Assembly (NCBI GenBank): GCA_017792345.1
Contig: CP051228.1
Location: 4,122,148 to 4,186,147, forward strand
From: Mesoflavibacter sp.
Lineage (GTDB): Bacteria; Pseudomonadota; Alphaproteobacteria; UBA8366; Aestuariispiraceae
Reading direction: 5' to 3'
DNA length: 64,000 bases
The position numbers and the translations under genes were made by a program. The notes beneath the pieces are model-generated. The model had not been told where the DNA came from. It searched no databases and worked only from the letters and a program-made list of their open reading frames with translations. Below, in pieces: positions 24,572 to 33,430 of the stretch (positions within the stretch are counted from its first letter, which is position 1; each line of letters begins with the position of its first letter).

Positions 24572-25726
24572 ATGCTCGCAACCCTCGCCAGAGTGACGTT
24601 GATTGTCACCGCACTGTTCGGACTGGTGGCGCTTCCCGCGTCGGCCCAGGACGTGCGCGGCCTGGAAACCCAGGCCCAGCAAGCCGTCTTGATCGATTTC
24701 GATACCGGTACGGTCCTGTTGTCGAAGAATGCGGACGCACGGATGTATCCGGCGTCGATGACCAAGCTTATGACCGCCTATCTGGTCTTCGAACGCCTGA
24801 AGAACGGCACCCTGTCCCTGGACGACACTTTCCCGGTCAGCGAAAAGGCTTGGCGCAAGGGCGGGTCCAAGATGTTCGTCGAAGTCGGTGCCCGGGTACG
24901 CGTTGAAGATCTACTGCGCGGGATCATCATTCAGTCCGGCAACGATGCGACCATCGTCGTCGCGGAAGGATTGTCCGGCAGCGAAGAGGCCTTTGCGCGG
25001 GAAATGACCGCCAAGGGTCAGGAAATCGGCATGACGGGGACGCAGTTCCGCAATGCCAGCGGCTGGCCGGATGACGAGCATTATACGACGGCCCACGATC
25101 TTGCCGTCCTGGCCGAGAGCATCGTCCGCGATTTTCCGGAATATTATCACTTCTATGCGGAGACGGAGTTCACCTATTCGGAAATCACCCAGAGCAACCG
25201 GAACCCGCTTTTGTACCGCAATATCGGGGCCGACGGCCTGAAGACCGGCCATACGGAGGCGTCCGGTTACGGCCTGACTGCGTCGGCGGTACGCAACGGT
25301 CAGCGCCTGGTGCTGGTGGTCAACGGTCTGAATTCGTCCAAGGAACGCGCCTTGGAGGCGGAGCGGATCCTGGATTGGGGGTTCCGGGAATTCGGCACTT
25401 ACCGCCTGTTCGAGGCGGGCGAGACGGTTTCCGATGCGCCTGTCTGGCTGGGCAAGGAGGGACGGGTACCCTTGATCGTGCAGGAGCCGGTCGACATCGT
25501 GCTGCGCCGGTCGGTTCGGGATGAATTGAAGGTCGTTCTGCGCACCGAAGAGCCGATCGCCGCGCCGATTACGCCTGGAACGGCCTATGGCGAGGTGGTT
25601 GTGACCGCACCTGGCCTGAACACAGTTTATATTCCCGTCGTCGCGGGCGAACCGGTCGAACGCCTCGGCTCCTTCGGCCGTCTGCGGGCGGCCCTGGAAT
25701 ATCTGGTATTCGGCGAGTCCAGCTGA
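24572..25726 (+). CDS. D-alanyl-D-alanine carboxypeptidase (PBP5/6 type)
   Basis: A low-molecular-weight penicillin-binding protein that removes the terminal D-Ala from peptidoglycan peptides. The 384-residue product has a signal peptide (to ASA, about 25), the active-site SMTK (62-65), SGN (122-124) and KTGHT (about 226). A C-terminal beta domain follows. The ATG at 24572 is preceded by ggaggaagg; a GTG at 24530 would only add a non-signal extension. Its last base overlaps the tmk start, so tmk and holB are probably co-transcribed. Confidence 0.95.
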   Translation: MLATLARVTLIVTALFGLVALPASAQDVRGLETQAQQAVLIDFDTGTVLLSKNADARMYPASMTKLMTAYLVFERLKNGTLSLDDTFPVSEKAWRKGGSKMFVEVGARVRVEDLLRGIIIQSGNDATIVVAEGLSGSEEAFAREMTAKGQEIGMTGTQFRNASGWPDDEHYTTAHDLAVLAESIVRDFPEYYHFYAETEFTYSEITQSNRNPLLYRNIGADGLKTGHTEASGYGLTASAVRNGQRLVLVVNGLNSSKERALEAERILDWGFREFGTYRLFEAGETVSDAPVWLGKEGRVPLIVQEPVDIVLRRSVRDELKVVLRTEEPIAAPITPGTAYGEVVVTAPGLNTVYIPVVAGEPVERLGSFGRLRAALEYLVFGESS

Positions 25727-26367
25727 TGGCGCCGCGCGGCCGCTTCATCACATTCGAGGGCGGTGAGGGAACCGGGAAAACGACGCAGGTCGGGCGGCTG
25801 GCGGACTGTCTTGCCCAATCCGGCATTGAGTGCGTGGTAACGCGGGAACCGGGCGGAACCGACGGCGCGCAGGCGATCCGTGAACTGGTCGTTTCCGGCG
25901 CCGGCGACCGCTGGGGACCGGTCAGCGAGGCCTTGCTGATGTATGCCGCACGCCGGGACCACGTCGACCGGGTGATAAAGCCGTCCCTGGCGTCCGGAAA
26001 ATGGGTCCTGTGCGACCGGTTCAGCGATTCAACCTTGGCCTATCAAGGCTATGCCCGCGGACTCGGGGCAGATTGGGTGCGTGAATTGGACCGTCTCAGT
26101 CTGGACGGATTCAAGCCGGACCTGACCCTGTTGCTCGACTTGCCGGTTTCCGAGGGCTTGTCGCGCGCCTCTGCGCGGGGGGGACCGGATCGCTTCGAAC
26201 TGTTGGGCCATGAATTTCATGAAGATCTGCGCCGGGCCTTTCTCGACATCGCCGCGGCGGACCCGGACCGCGTCGTCACCCTGTCAGCCGAGGGCTCGGT
26301 AGATGCCGTCGCGGAACGGGTTAAAGACGCCGTTTGGTCCCGGTTCGCCCTGACAGGCTCGGCATAA
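25726..26367 (+). CDS. tmk: thymidylate kinase
   Basis: This kinase phosphorylates dTMP to dTDP. The product has 213 residues, with P-loop FEGGEGTGKTTQ (about 8-19), the DR(F/Y) motif DRFSDSTLAYQGYARGLG, and a lid region LSRASARGGPDRFE. The start ATG overlaps the D,D-carboxypeptidase stop by one base (TGATG). The stop overlaps the holB start (TAATG). tmk-holB-metG-tatD-MBL is a common bacterial order. Confidence 0.97.
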   Translation: MAPRGRFITFEGGEGTGKTTQVGRLADCLAQSGIECVVTREPGGTDGAQAIRELVVSGAGDRWGPVSEALLMYAARRDHVDRVIKPSLASGKWVLCDRFSDSTLAYQGYARGLGADWVRELDRLSLDGFKPDLTLLLDLPVSEGLSRASARGGPDRFELLGHEFHEDLRRAFLDIAAADPDRVVTLSAEGSVDAVAERVKDAVWSRFALTGSA

Positions 26368-27458
26368 TGAGTGACGAAGACGATCAGGGGCCGCCCCGCC
26401 CGCGCCGCAACCCGGACCTGTTTGGGCACCAGGCCGCCGAGGAGACGGTTGCGACGGCCTGGGCGTCGGGCCGCTTTCCGCATGCTTGGCTGATCTGCGG
26501 CCCGCAGGGCATCGGCAAGGCGACACTGGCCTATCGCATGGCCCGTTGGGTGCTGGCCGGCGGCGATGGCGGGCAGGGGGCGGGTCTGTTCGGGGAAACG
26601 GCGGCCGACGGCCTGTATCTGTCGCCCGAAGTCGGTACTTTCCGCCGTATCGTGTCCGGCGGGCATCCGGATTTTCGCGCGCTCGAACGTCCGGAAGGCA
26701 AGACATCGATCCCGGTCGATGATGTGCGCGGCATTCTGGGCTTCGTGCATCAGACGCCGGCGGAAAGCGCTTGGAAGGCGATCGTCATCGACAGTGCCGA
26801 TGAACTGAACACGTCGGGCGCGAACGCGATTCTGAAAGCCCTTGAGGAGCCGCCGCCCCACACCTTGTTCCTGTTGGTCAGTCATGCGCCGGGCCGGCTG
26901 CTGCCGACCATTCGGTCCCGATGCCGGAAGCTGACTCTGTCGCCGTTGCAGCCGCCCGAGATGCGCCGGTTGATCGGCCAGCACGCGCCGGAGGTTTCGG
27001 AAGCCGATGTCGACGTGCTGATCCAGCTGGGCGAGGGTAGCATCGGACGTGCCCTGGATTATGCGGCGGCCGGCGGGATCGATCTGTATCGTGCGGCCCT
27101 GGTCCTGCTGTCCAATCCCGCAAAGCCCGATCCTAAGCAACTTTACGGTCTGGCGGACATGCTGTCGCCCAAACACGCGGAATCGGCCTATTCGGCATTT
27201 CGCAATCTGATCGACTGGTGGGTCAAACGGGCGATCCGCGCACAGGCGACGGGGATCCGTCCCGTGGCGGTGCTGCCGGAAGAAGAACGGGCGTTGGACG
27301 GCTGGAACGCGCTGGGCGGCCTTGAAACGTCGATGCAGCTATGGGAGAAACTGACCGGCCTTCTTGCCCAATCGGACAATCCGGCCAATCTAGATAAGCG
27401 TCAGTTGATTGTGGCGGCCTTCAGCGAAGTGCAGAAAGTCGCGGCGCTACGACGCTGA
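26367..27458 (+). CDS. holB: DNA polymerase III subunit delta prime
   Basis: The clamp-loader delta prime subunit has 363 residues counted from the ATG at 26367, which shares one base with the tmk stop. The N-terminal AAA+ fold contains WLICGPQGIGKATLAYRMA, a clamp-loader P-loop, and ILKALEEPPPHTLFLLVSHA. SRCRKLTLSPLQPPEM covers the SRC motif. The C-terminal domain ends shortly before metG. A longer frame beginning at 26334 lies inside tmk and is less likely. Confidence 0.94.
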   Translation: MSDEDDQGPPRPRRNPDLFGHQAAEETVATAWASGRFPHAWLICGPQGIGKATLAYRMARWVLAGGDGGQGAGLFGETAADGLYLSPEVGTFRRIVSGGHPDFRALERPEGKTSIPVDDVRGILGFVHQTPAESAWKAIVIDSADELNTSGANAILKALEEPPPHTLFLLVSHAPGRLLPTIRSRCRKLTLSPLQPPEMRRLIGQHAPEVSEADVDVLIQLGEGSIGRALDYAAAGGIDLYRAALVLLSNPAKPDPKQLYGLADMLSPKHAESAYSAFRNLIDWWVKRAIRAQATGIRPVAVLPEEERALDGWNALGGLETSMQLWEKLTGLLAQSDNPANLDKRQLIVAAFSEVQKVAALRR

Positions 27459-27490
27459 GTTTCCTCGCTGTTTTCGAATTGGACCTGTTT

Positions 27491-29059
27491 ATGTCGCGCG
27501 ATGCCGGTAGCAAACCATCGTTTTACGTCACGACGGCGATTTCCTATGTCAACGGACCGCCGCATCTGGGCCATGCCTATGAGGCGATCTCGACCGACGT
27601 GATCGCCCGTTTCAAGCGTCTGGACGGCTATGACGTCATGTTCCTGACCGGCACGGACGAACATGGCCAGAAGGTCGAGAAGACCGCGCGCGGCAAGGGC
27701 AAGGAGCCGGCCGAGTTCTGCGACGAGATTGCCGCCAAATTCAAGGAGATGGTCGGCACTCTGGATGTCTCGAATGATGACTTCATTCGCACGACCGAGC
27801 CGCGCCATCACGCCAGCGTTCAGGAAATCTGGAAGCGGATCGCCGACAAGGGCGACATCTATCTCGACAAATATGCCGGTTGGTACTCCGTCCGGGACGA
27901 GGCCTATTTCGGCGAGGACGAGCTGACAGAAGGCGAGGGGCCGGATAAGGGCAAGAAGTTCGCCCCGTCCGGCGCGGAAGTCGAATGGGTCGAGGAGGAA
28001 AGCTACTTCTTCCGGCTGTCGGCCTATGGCGACAAGTTGCTGGCGCATTATGACGCCAATCCGGATTTCATCCTGCCCCATTACCGCCGTAACGAGGTGG
28101 TGAACTTCGTGAAGCAGGGGCTGACCGATCTGTCCGTGTCGCGGACCAGCTTCAACTGGGGTATCCCCGTGCCCGGCGACGACCGGCATATCATGTATGT
28201 CTGGCTGGACGCGCTGACCAACTACATCACGGCGACCGGTTTCCCGGATGAGGGCGCCGCGAGCTACCAGAAATACTGGCCGGCGGACCTGCATGTGATC
28301 GGCAAGGACATCATGCGGTTCCACACCATCTATTGGCCCGCCTTCCTGATGTCCGCCAATCTGCCGCTGCCGAAACGGGTGTTCGGCCATGGCTTCCTGA
28401 ACATCGAAGGCCAGAAGATGTCGAAATCCCTGGGCAATGTCATCACGCCCCAGGCGATGATCGACGAATTCGGGCTGGATCAGGTGCGCTATTTCCTGAT
28501 GCGCGAAGTGCCCTATGGCAATGACGGCTCCTTCTCGAAGGAAAGCATGGTCAACCGCATCAATTCGGATCTGGCCAACGATCTCGGCAATCTGGGGCAG
28601 CGCGTCCTGTCCATGATCGCCAAGAATTGCGACGGCAAGGTCCCGGCGCCAGGCCCCCTGACGCCGGACGACAAGGCGTTGATCGGGGCGGCCAAGGGTG
28701 CCCTGACGGCAATGCGTGAGGCGATGGAGACGCAGGCGATCCATCGGATGCTCGAATCCGTCTGGAAGGTCGTCGGCGACGCCAACCGCTATGTCGATGC
28801 CCAGGCGCCCTGGGCGCTGCGCAAGACCGACCCCGCCCGGATGGAAACGGTGCTCTATGTGCTGGCCGATGTGATCCGGATCCTGGGCCTCTATGTCCAA
28901 TCGGTCGTTCCGGGATCGGCGGCGAAACTGCTGGATCAGTTGGCGGTTGCCCCGGAGAACCGGTCCTTTGCCGATATCGACACAGCATTGGTGGCGGGAA
29001 CCGACCTGCCCAAGCCGGCGCCGGTCTTCCCGCGTTATGTCGAACCGGAAGCGGAATGA
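27491..29059 (+). CDS. metG: methionine--tRNA ligase
   Basis: A class I aminoacyl-tRNA synthetase that charges tRNA-Met. The product has 522 residues, the short type without the C-terminal tRNA-binding domain. Signatures are the HIGH-equivalent HLGHAYE (about 25-31) and KMSKSLGN (about 310). ITPQAMIDEFGLDQVRYFLMR follows. The start is the ATG at 27491; a TTG at 27479 would add four residues. It lies 32 bases after holB and 6 bases before tatD in a forward operon. Confidence 0.96.
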   Translation: MSRDAGSKPSFYVTTAISYVNGPPHLGHAYEAISTDVIARFKRLDGYDVMFLTGTDEHGQKVEKTARGKGKEPAEFCDEIAAKFKEMVGTLDVSNDDFIRTTEPRHHASVQEIWKRIADKGDIYLDKYAGWYSVRDEAYFGEDELTEGEGPDKGKKFAPSGAEVEWVEEESYFFRLSAYGDKLLAHYDANPDFILPHYRRNEVVNFVKQGLTDLSVSRTSFNWGIPVPGDDRHIMYVWLDALTNYITATGFPDEGAASYQKYWPADLHVIGKDIMRFHTIYWPAFLMSANLPLPKRVFGHGFLNIEGQKMSKSLGNVITPQAMIDEFGLDQVRYFLMREVPYGNDGSFSKESMVNRINSDLANDLGNLGQRVLSMIAKNCDGKVPAPGPLTPDDKALIGAAKGALTAMREAMETQAIHRMLESVWKVVGDANRYVDAQAPWALRKTDPARMETVLYVLADVIRILGLYVQSVVPGSAAKLLDQLAVAPENRSFADIDTALVAGTDLPKPAPVFPRYVEPEAE

Positions 29060-29065
29060 TCCCGC

Positions 29066-29860
29066 ATGCTGGTCGATAGCCATTGTCATCTGGATTATCT
29101 GCAACGCGACGGCCGTGACCTGAATGAGGTCGTGGCCGCCGCGGCGCGTGCCGGCGTCGGCACCCTGGTGACCATCTGCACAAAGGTCACCGAGTTCGAC
29201 ACGATCCTCGGCATCGCCGAGGCGCACGAGAATGTCTGGTGCACCGTCGGTATCCACCCCCATGAAGCGGAGTCGGAGCCGGAAGTAACGGCCGAGCGCC
29301 TGATCGAACTGGCGGCGCATCCGAAGGTCGTCGGCATCGGCGAAACGGGTCTCGACTATTTCTACGAACATAGTCACCGCGACGCGCAGCAGAAAAGCTT
29401 CCGGGCCCATATCACGGCATCGCGGGAGACCGGTCTGCCGCTGATCGTCCACACGCGTGACGCGGATGAGGATACGGTCGCGATTCTGGAAGACGAGATG
29501 GGGAAGGGGGCCTATCCCGGCGTCATCCACTGTTTCAGCAGCAGCCAATGGCTGGCAGAACGCTCCGTCGAGATGGGGATGGCGATATCGATTTCCGGCA
29601 TTCTGACCTTCAAGAAGGCGGAAGAACTGCGCGATGCCGTTGCGGCGGTGCCGGTCGAGAACCTGCTGGTCGAGACGGATTCGCCCTATCTGGCCCCGGT
29701 GCCGAAGCGCGGCAAACAGAACGAACCGGCCTTCGTCGTTCATACCGCGGAGCGTCTGGCTGAATTGAAGGGCCTATCCGGCGCGGAACTTGCCCGCGCG
29801 ACGACGGATAACTTCTTCCGCCTGTTTTCCAAGACCGACCGGCCGGAACGCGCCGCATGA
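29066..29860 (+). CDS. TatD-family metal-dependent hydrolase
   Basis: A 264-residue TIM-barrel amidohydrolase-superfamily deoxyribonuclease of the TatD/YcfH type. Visible metal ligands are in DSHCHLDYL (3-11), GIHPHEAE, GETGLDYFYEHS and VHTRDADEDT, with VETDSPYLAPVP near the end. YcfH-type members next to metG and holB are frequent. The stop overlaps the next gene by ATGA, so translation is coupled. Confidence 0.94.
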   Translation: MLVDSHCHLDYLQRDGRDLNEVVAAAARAGVGTLVTICTKVTEFDTILGIAEAHENVWCTVGIHPHEAESEPEVTAERLIELAAHPKVVGIGETGLDYFYEHSHRDAQQKSFRAHITASRETGLPLIVHTRDADEDTVAILEDEMGKGAYPGVIHCFSSSQWLAERSVEMGMAISISGILTFKKAEELRDAVAAVPVENLLVETDSPYLAPVPKRGKQNEPAFVVHTAERLAELKGLSGAELARATTDNFFRLFSKTDRPERAA

Positions 29861-30609
29861 AGGTCCGAATCCTCGGATGCGGCTCGTCGGGTGGCGTTCC
29901 GCGGCTGGGCAGCGGCTGGGGCGCGTGCGATCCGGCCGAGCCTCGGAACCGCCGAACCCGATGCTCATTGCTGGCGTCGATCGGCGACAGTCATATCCTG
30001 ATCGATACGTCTCCGGATATGCGCGAACAGTTGCTGGCGGCGGAGATCGACGATATTTCGGCGGTCTTCTATACCCATCTTCATGCTGATCAGGCGCATG
30101 GGATCGACGATCTGCGCGGCCTCGTCCTGCAGAACCGCCGCCGTGTCCCGGTCTATGCCGAACCCGATATCCTGGCGCAACTTACCGACCGGTTTGAATA
30201 TTGTTTCCGCCAGGTGAAGGACTATCCGCCGATCCTGGATGCGAACGGATTGACCGGACCGGTCGATGTCGCCGGTGTCCCCGTAACGCCGGTCCGGATC
30301 GTCCATGGGTCCATTCCGGCGACCGGATACCGGATCGGCGATGTCGGCTATATCCCGGACGTGTCCGACATTCCGGAGGAGGCGATGGCGCAATTCGAAG
30401 GGCTACGCCTGTTCGTCATCGATGCCCTGCGCTACCGCCCGCATCCCAGCCACGCCCATCTGGAGCGCACTCTGTCCTGGGTCGAGCGTTTGAAGCCCGC
30501 GCGGACGGTGCTGACAAACATGCATATCGATCTGGATTATGCCACCCTGCGGCGCACCCTGCCGGACGGGGTGGAGCCCGGCTATGACGGGATGGAACTG
30601 GAGGTCTGA
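29857..30609 (+). CDS. MBL-fold metallo-hydrolase (PhnP-like)
   Basis: A 250-residue metallo-beta-lactamase-fold hydrolase close to PhnP/YcbX-type phosphodiesterases. It opens with RILGCGSSGGVPRLGSGWGACD. The metal motif reads THLHADQAHGIDD with H74, H76, D78, Q79 and H81. Glutamine 79 sits where HxHxDH usually has histidine. Later ligands are in RIVHGS, and the C-terminal HPSHAHLE. It follows tatD with an ATGA overlap, a frequent pairing. The cellular substrate is unknown. Confidence 0.9.
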   Translation: MKVRILGCGSSGGVPRLGSGWGACDPAEPRNRRTRCSLLASIGDSHILIDTSPDMREQLLAAEIDDISAVFYTHLHADQAHGIDDLRGLVLQNRRRVPVYAEPDILAQLTDRFEYCFRQVKDYPPILDANGLTGPVDVAGVPVTPVRIVHGSIPATGYRIGDVGYIPDVSDIPEEAMAQFEGLRLFVIDALRYRPHPSHAHLERTLSWVERLKPARTVLTNMHIDLDYATLRRTLPDGVEPGYDGMELEV

Positions 30610-30685
30610 CGCCTGTGCGGGTTGTACCGCCCGGCAGCAAGGCCATTTCGAAGTCGATTAGGCACACGCATCAAGGGAGGATTTC

Positions 30686-31558
30686 ATGGCGAAAGTCGCA
30701 TTTCTGGGCCTGGGGGTCATGGGCTATCCGATGGCCGGTCATCTGAAGACCAAGGGCGGGCACGACGTCACCGTTTTCAACAGGACCGCCGCGAAGGCGG
30801 AGAAATGGGCCTCTGAATTCGGCGGCACGGCCAAGAAGACCCCGCGTGAAGCGGCGGAAGGGGCTGAAATCGTCTTCGCCTGTGTCGGCAATGACGACGA
30901 TTTGCGCAGTGTCGTGCTGGGCGACGATGGCGCCTTTGCCGGCATGTCGAAGGGGACGATCTTCGTGGACCATACGACGGCCTCGGCCGATGTCGCCCGC
31001 GAATTGGCCGCGGCCGGCACCGAGGCCGGTATCGGCTTCATTGATGCGCCGGTATCCGGCGGTCAGGCGGGGGCTGAAAACGGCGTCCTGACGGTCATGT
31101 GTGGCGGGGAATCCGATGTCTATGCCAAGGCCGAACCGGTGATCGCGGCGTTCGCGCGCTCTTGCAAACTGATGGGACCGTCCGGCGCCGGGCAATTGAC
31201 CAAGATGGTCAACCAGATCTGCATCGCCGGCCTGCTGCAAGGCCTGTCCGAAGGGATGAATTTCGGCGTGAAGGCCGGGCTGGACATGGAAAAGGTGATC
31301 GACGTGATTTCCAAAGGCGCGGCCGGCTCCTGGCAGATGGAGAATCGCGGCGGTACGATGTGCAAGGGTGAGTTCGATTTCGGTTTCGCCGTGGATTGGA
31401 TGCGCAAGGATCTGGGCATCTGCCTGTCCGAAGCGAAGAACAATGGCGCGCGCTTGCCGGTAACGGCCTTGGTCGATCAATTCTACGCGCAGGTTCAGGG
31501 GCGCGGCGGCAATCGCTGGGATACGTCCAGCTTGATCCACCTCTTGGCGAATGACTGA
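30686..31558 (+). CDS. NAD(P)-dependent oxidoreductase, 3-hydroxyisobutyrate dehydrogenase family
   Basis: A 290-residue beta-hydroxyacid dehydrogenase. The Rossmann motif is GLGVMGYPMAGHL (8-20), the substrate-binding motif DAPVSGGQAGAENG (about 117-130), and the catalytic lysine lies in GQLTKMVNQ (about 173). A strong site (gggagg) precedes the ATG at 30686. Possible substrates include 3-hydroxyisobutyrate, tartronate semialdehyde or succinic semialdehyde. The sequence alone does not decide. The neighbourhood gives no pathway hint. Confidence 0.92.
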   Translation: MAKVAFLGLGVMGYPMAGHLKTKGGHDVTVFNRTAAKAEKWASEFGGTAKKTPREAAEGAEIVFACVGNDDDLRSVVLGDDGAFAGMSKGTIFVDHTTASADVARELAAAGTEAGIGFIDAPVSGGQAGAENGVLTVMCGGESDVYAKAEPVIAAFARSCKLMGPSGAGQLTKMVNQICIAGLLQGLSEGMNFGVKAGLDMEKVIDVISKGAAGSWQMENRGGTMCKGEFDFGFAVDWMRKDLGICLSEAKNNGARLPVTALVDQFYAQVQGRGGNRWDTSSLIHLLAND

Positions 31559-31585
31559 TCTTCTTTCAGGCGGTATGGTCTCGGA

Positions 31586-32785
31586 ATGTTGACGGATTGG
31601 ATACAGCAGACGAGCGACTGGCTGGTCGACGAGAGCCTGCGCGGCACTCGGGCCGACCGCCTGATGAAGCATCTTTGCGAGCAAATGGTCGCCGGCGGTA
31701 TCCCGATCACGCGGGTGCATATCGCCTGCGGGCAGTTGCATCCGCTGTTCAAGGCGTTTTCGGTTGTCTGGAGCCGGGACGACGGGTTGGTCCGGGACCG
31801 GTTCAGCTATCATGGCGCCTCAACCGACGCCTGGCAGCAAAGTCCGCTCAAGGCGGTCTTGAATGTCAATCGCCCGGAAATCCGGGCGAGAATCTTCAAG
31901 GGCGAAGGGCTGGAAGAGTTTCCGGTGATCCGCGAGTTCAAAGAACGCGGATTGACTGACTACCTTTGCATGCGCGCGGGGTTTTCCGAACCGCTTGATC
32001 GCGCGTTGGACGAGTTGGATGGCTGTATCGCCAGTTTCTCCACCGATGCCGAAGGCGGGTTCTCCGATGCCTGTGTTCAGACGATCAAACGCCTGTTCCC
32101 GCGTTTGGCCGTTGCCTTGAAGACCCTGGTGCGAGAGACTACGGCACAGAACTTGGCGTCGACCTATCTCGGTAGCCAGGCCGGTGAGCGGGTGCTGCGC
32201 GGCCATATCCGGCGCGGCGATTGCGACACGATCCGTGCGGCAGTCTGGTATTCCGACATGCGGGATTCCACCGTGACGGCCGATAAGATGGACCCGCGGA
32301 TCTTCCTGGAACGTCTGAACCGGTATTTCGAGTGTACGGCCGGGTCGGTTTTGGATCATGGCGGCGAGGTATTGCGTTTCATCGGCGATGCCGTCCTGGC
32401 GATCTTTCCGATCAATGGGCCGGGTGGTGCGGAACGGGCCGGTCGTATGGCGGTTTCCGCGGCGCGGGATACGATCCGGCGCCTTGAGGAGCTGAATGCC
32501 GATCCGCCGCCGCATGATCGCGACCCGATCCGGTTCGGGCTCGGACTGCATGTCGGCGATGTGCTCTATGGCAATATCGGCGTCGCGGAACGCCTGGAAT
32601 TTTCGGTCATCGGCCCGACGGCGAACGAGGTCGCCCGTCTGGAGGATCTGACCAAGCCGTTGGACCGGCCGATCCTGGCGTCGGACGCCTTCATCGCGCT
32701 GGCCCATGCCGATTGGGAGGCGATGGGCAGTCACCGCCTGCGGGGCGTGACGGAACCGCAGCCGATTTACGCCTTGAACGTCTGA
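31586..32785 (+). CDS. class III adenylate/guanylate cyclase with N-terminal sensor region
   Basis: A 399-residue cytoplasmic protein. Residues 1 to about 210 are an uncharacterised N-terminal region common to alphaproteobacterial cyclases. The class III catalytic domain (about 215-395) has both metal aspartates, D224 in YSDMRDST and D268 in FIGDAVLAIFP. The later motif reads VIGPTANEVARLE, where canonical cyclases have IGDxVNxAARLE. The adenine-contacting aspartate is thus absent, and substrate (cAMP or cGMP) cannot be predicted. No membrane helix is seen. The gene stands alone, converging on the TPM genes. Confidence 0.88.
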   Translation: MLTDWIQQTSDWLVDESLRGTRADRLMKHLCEQMVAGGIPITRVHIACGQLHPLFKAFSVVWSRDDGLVRDRFSYHGASTDAWQQSPLKAVLNVNRPEIRARIFKGEGLEEFPVIREFKERGLTDYLCMRAGFSEPLDRALDELDGCIASFSTDAEGGFSDACVQTIKRLFPRLAVALKTLVRETTAQNLASTYLGSQAGERVLRGHIRRGDCDTIRAAVWYSDMRDSTVTADKMDPRIFLERLNRYFECTAGSVLDHGGEVLRFIGDAVLAIFPINGPGGAERAGRMAVSAARDTIRRLEELNADPPPHDRDPIRFGLGLHVGDVLYGNIGVAERLEFSVIGPTANEVARLEDLTKPLDRPILASDAFIALAHADWEAMGSHRLRGVTEPQPIYALNV

Positions 32786-32791
32786 CCCCGG

Positions 32792-33427
32792 TCAGCCGAT
32801 CACGACCAAACGGTCGGGCAGGGCGTTTCGATCCTTGGGCTCTGAAACGGGGGCGACCCGGCTCAGGATCTGACCGATATCTGCAATTGCAGCCTCGAAA
32901 CCCTCCGCGACCTTGCCTTGCCGCACCAGTCCCGTGAAATCGTCCACGGCCTTTTGCCATTCGGCATCGTCGACCCGGTCGGCCAGACCCTGATCGGCGA
33001 GAATTTCGACGTAATGCTCCGCCACGCTGACGAACAGCAGCACGCCGCAATGGTTCGGGGCGAGATGAATCGATTGTTCCACAAACTGTTCCCGCGCCAT
33101 GCGCGCCGCCCGGCGGTGCTTGATATAGCGCGGCACCAGCTTGTGGCGTAGCGGGGTCCATTGGACCAGGGCAATGCCGACCGTCGCCAGGATCAACTGA
33201 CCGGTATAAGGATCCAATGGTCCGGGCAGGGGCCACGGCACGCCGAATACCCAGAAAATCGACGGGAAAACTATCGCCAAAAACAGGACCGCCAAGACCG
33301 GGATGTAGCGATAGTCGTCGGATTGCAGCGCGACGATGGGAACGAGTTCTGCTTCGGTCCGGCTTTCGACATTGCGGACCGCGTCGGCGATGCGCTGCGC
33401 ATCGGATTCAGTCAAAAATTTCGCCAT
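32792..33427 (-). CDS. TPM-domain membrane protein
   Basis: A 211-residue protein of the TPM (TLP18.3/Psb32/MOLO-1, formerly DUF477) group. A short N-terminal helix (SDAQRIADAVRNVESRTEAELVP) leads to two hydrophobic segments at about 42-62 and 73-92. The TPM-like domain then contains NHCGVLLFVSVAEHYVEILAD, and the function of this branch is unknown. It follows the second TPM gene after 3 bases and is the last gene of the mazG-lemA-TPM-TPM unit. Confidence 0.86.
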   Translation of the reverse strand: MAKFLTESDAQRIADAVRNVESRTEAELVPIVALQSDDYRYIPVLAVLFLAIVFPSIFWVFGVPWPLPGPLDPYTGQLILATVGIALVQWTPLRHKLVPRYIKHRRAARMAREQFVEQSIHLAPNHCGVLLFVSVAEHYVEILADQGLADRVDDAEWQKAVDDFTGLVRQGKVAEGFEAAIADIGQILSRVAPVSEPKDRNALPDRLVVIG

Positions 33428-33430
33428 TTC

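Noticed and set aside
27401..29743. Reverse open frame of 780 residues under metG and tatD
   Set aside because: It is antisense to two conserved housekeeping genes with full catalytic motifs.
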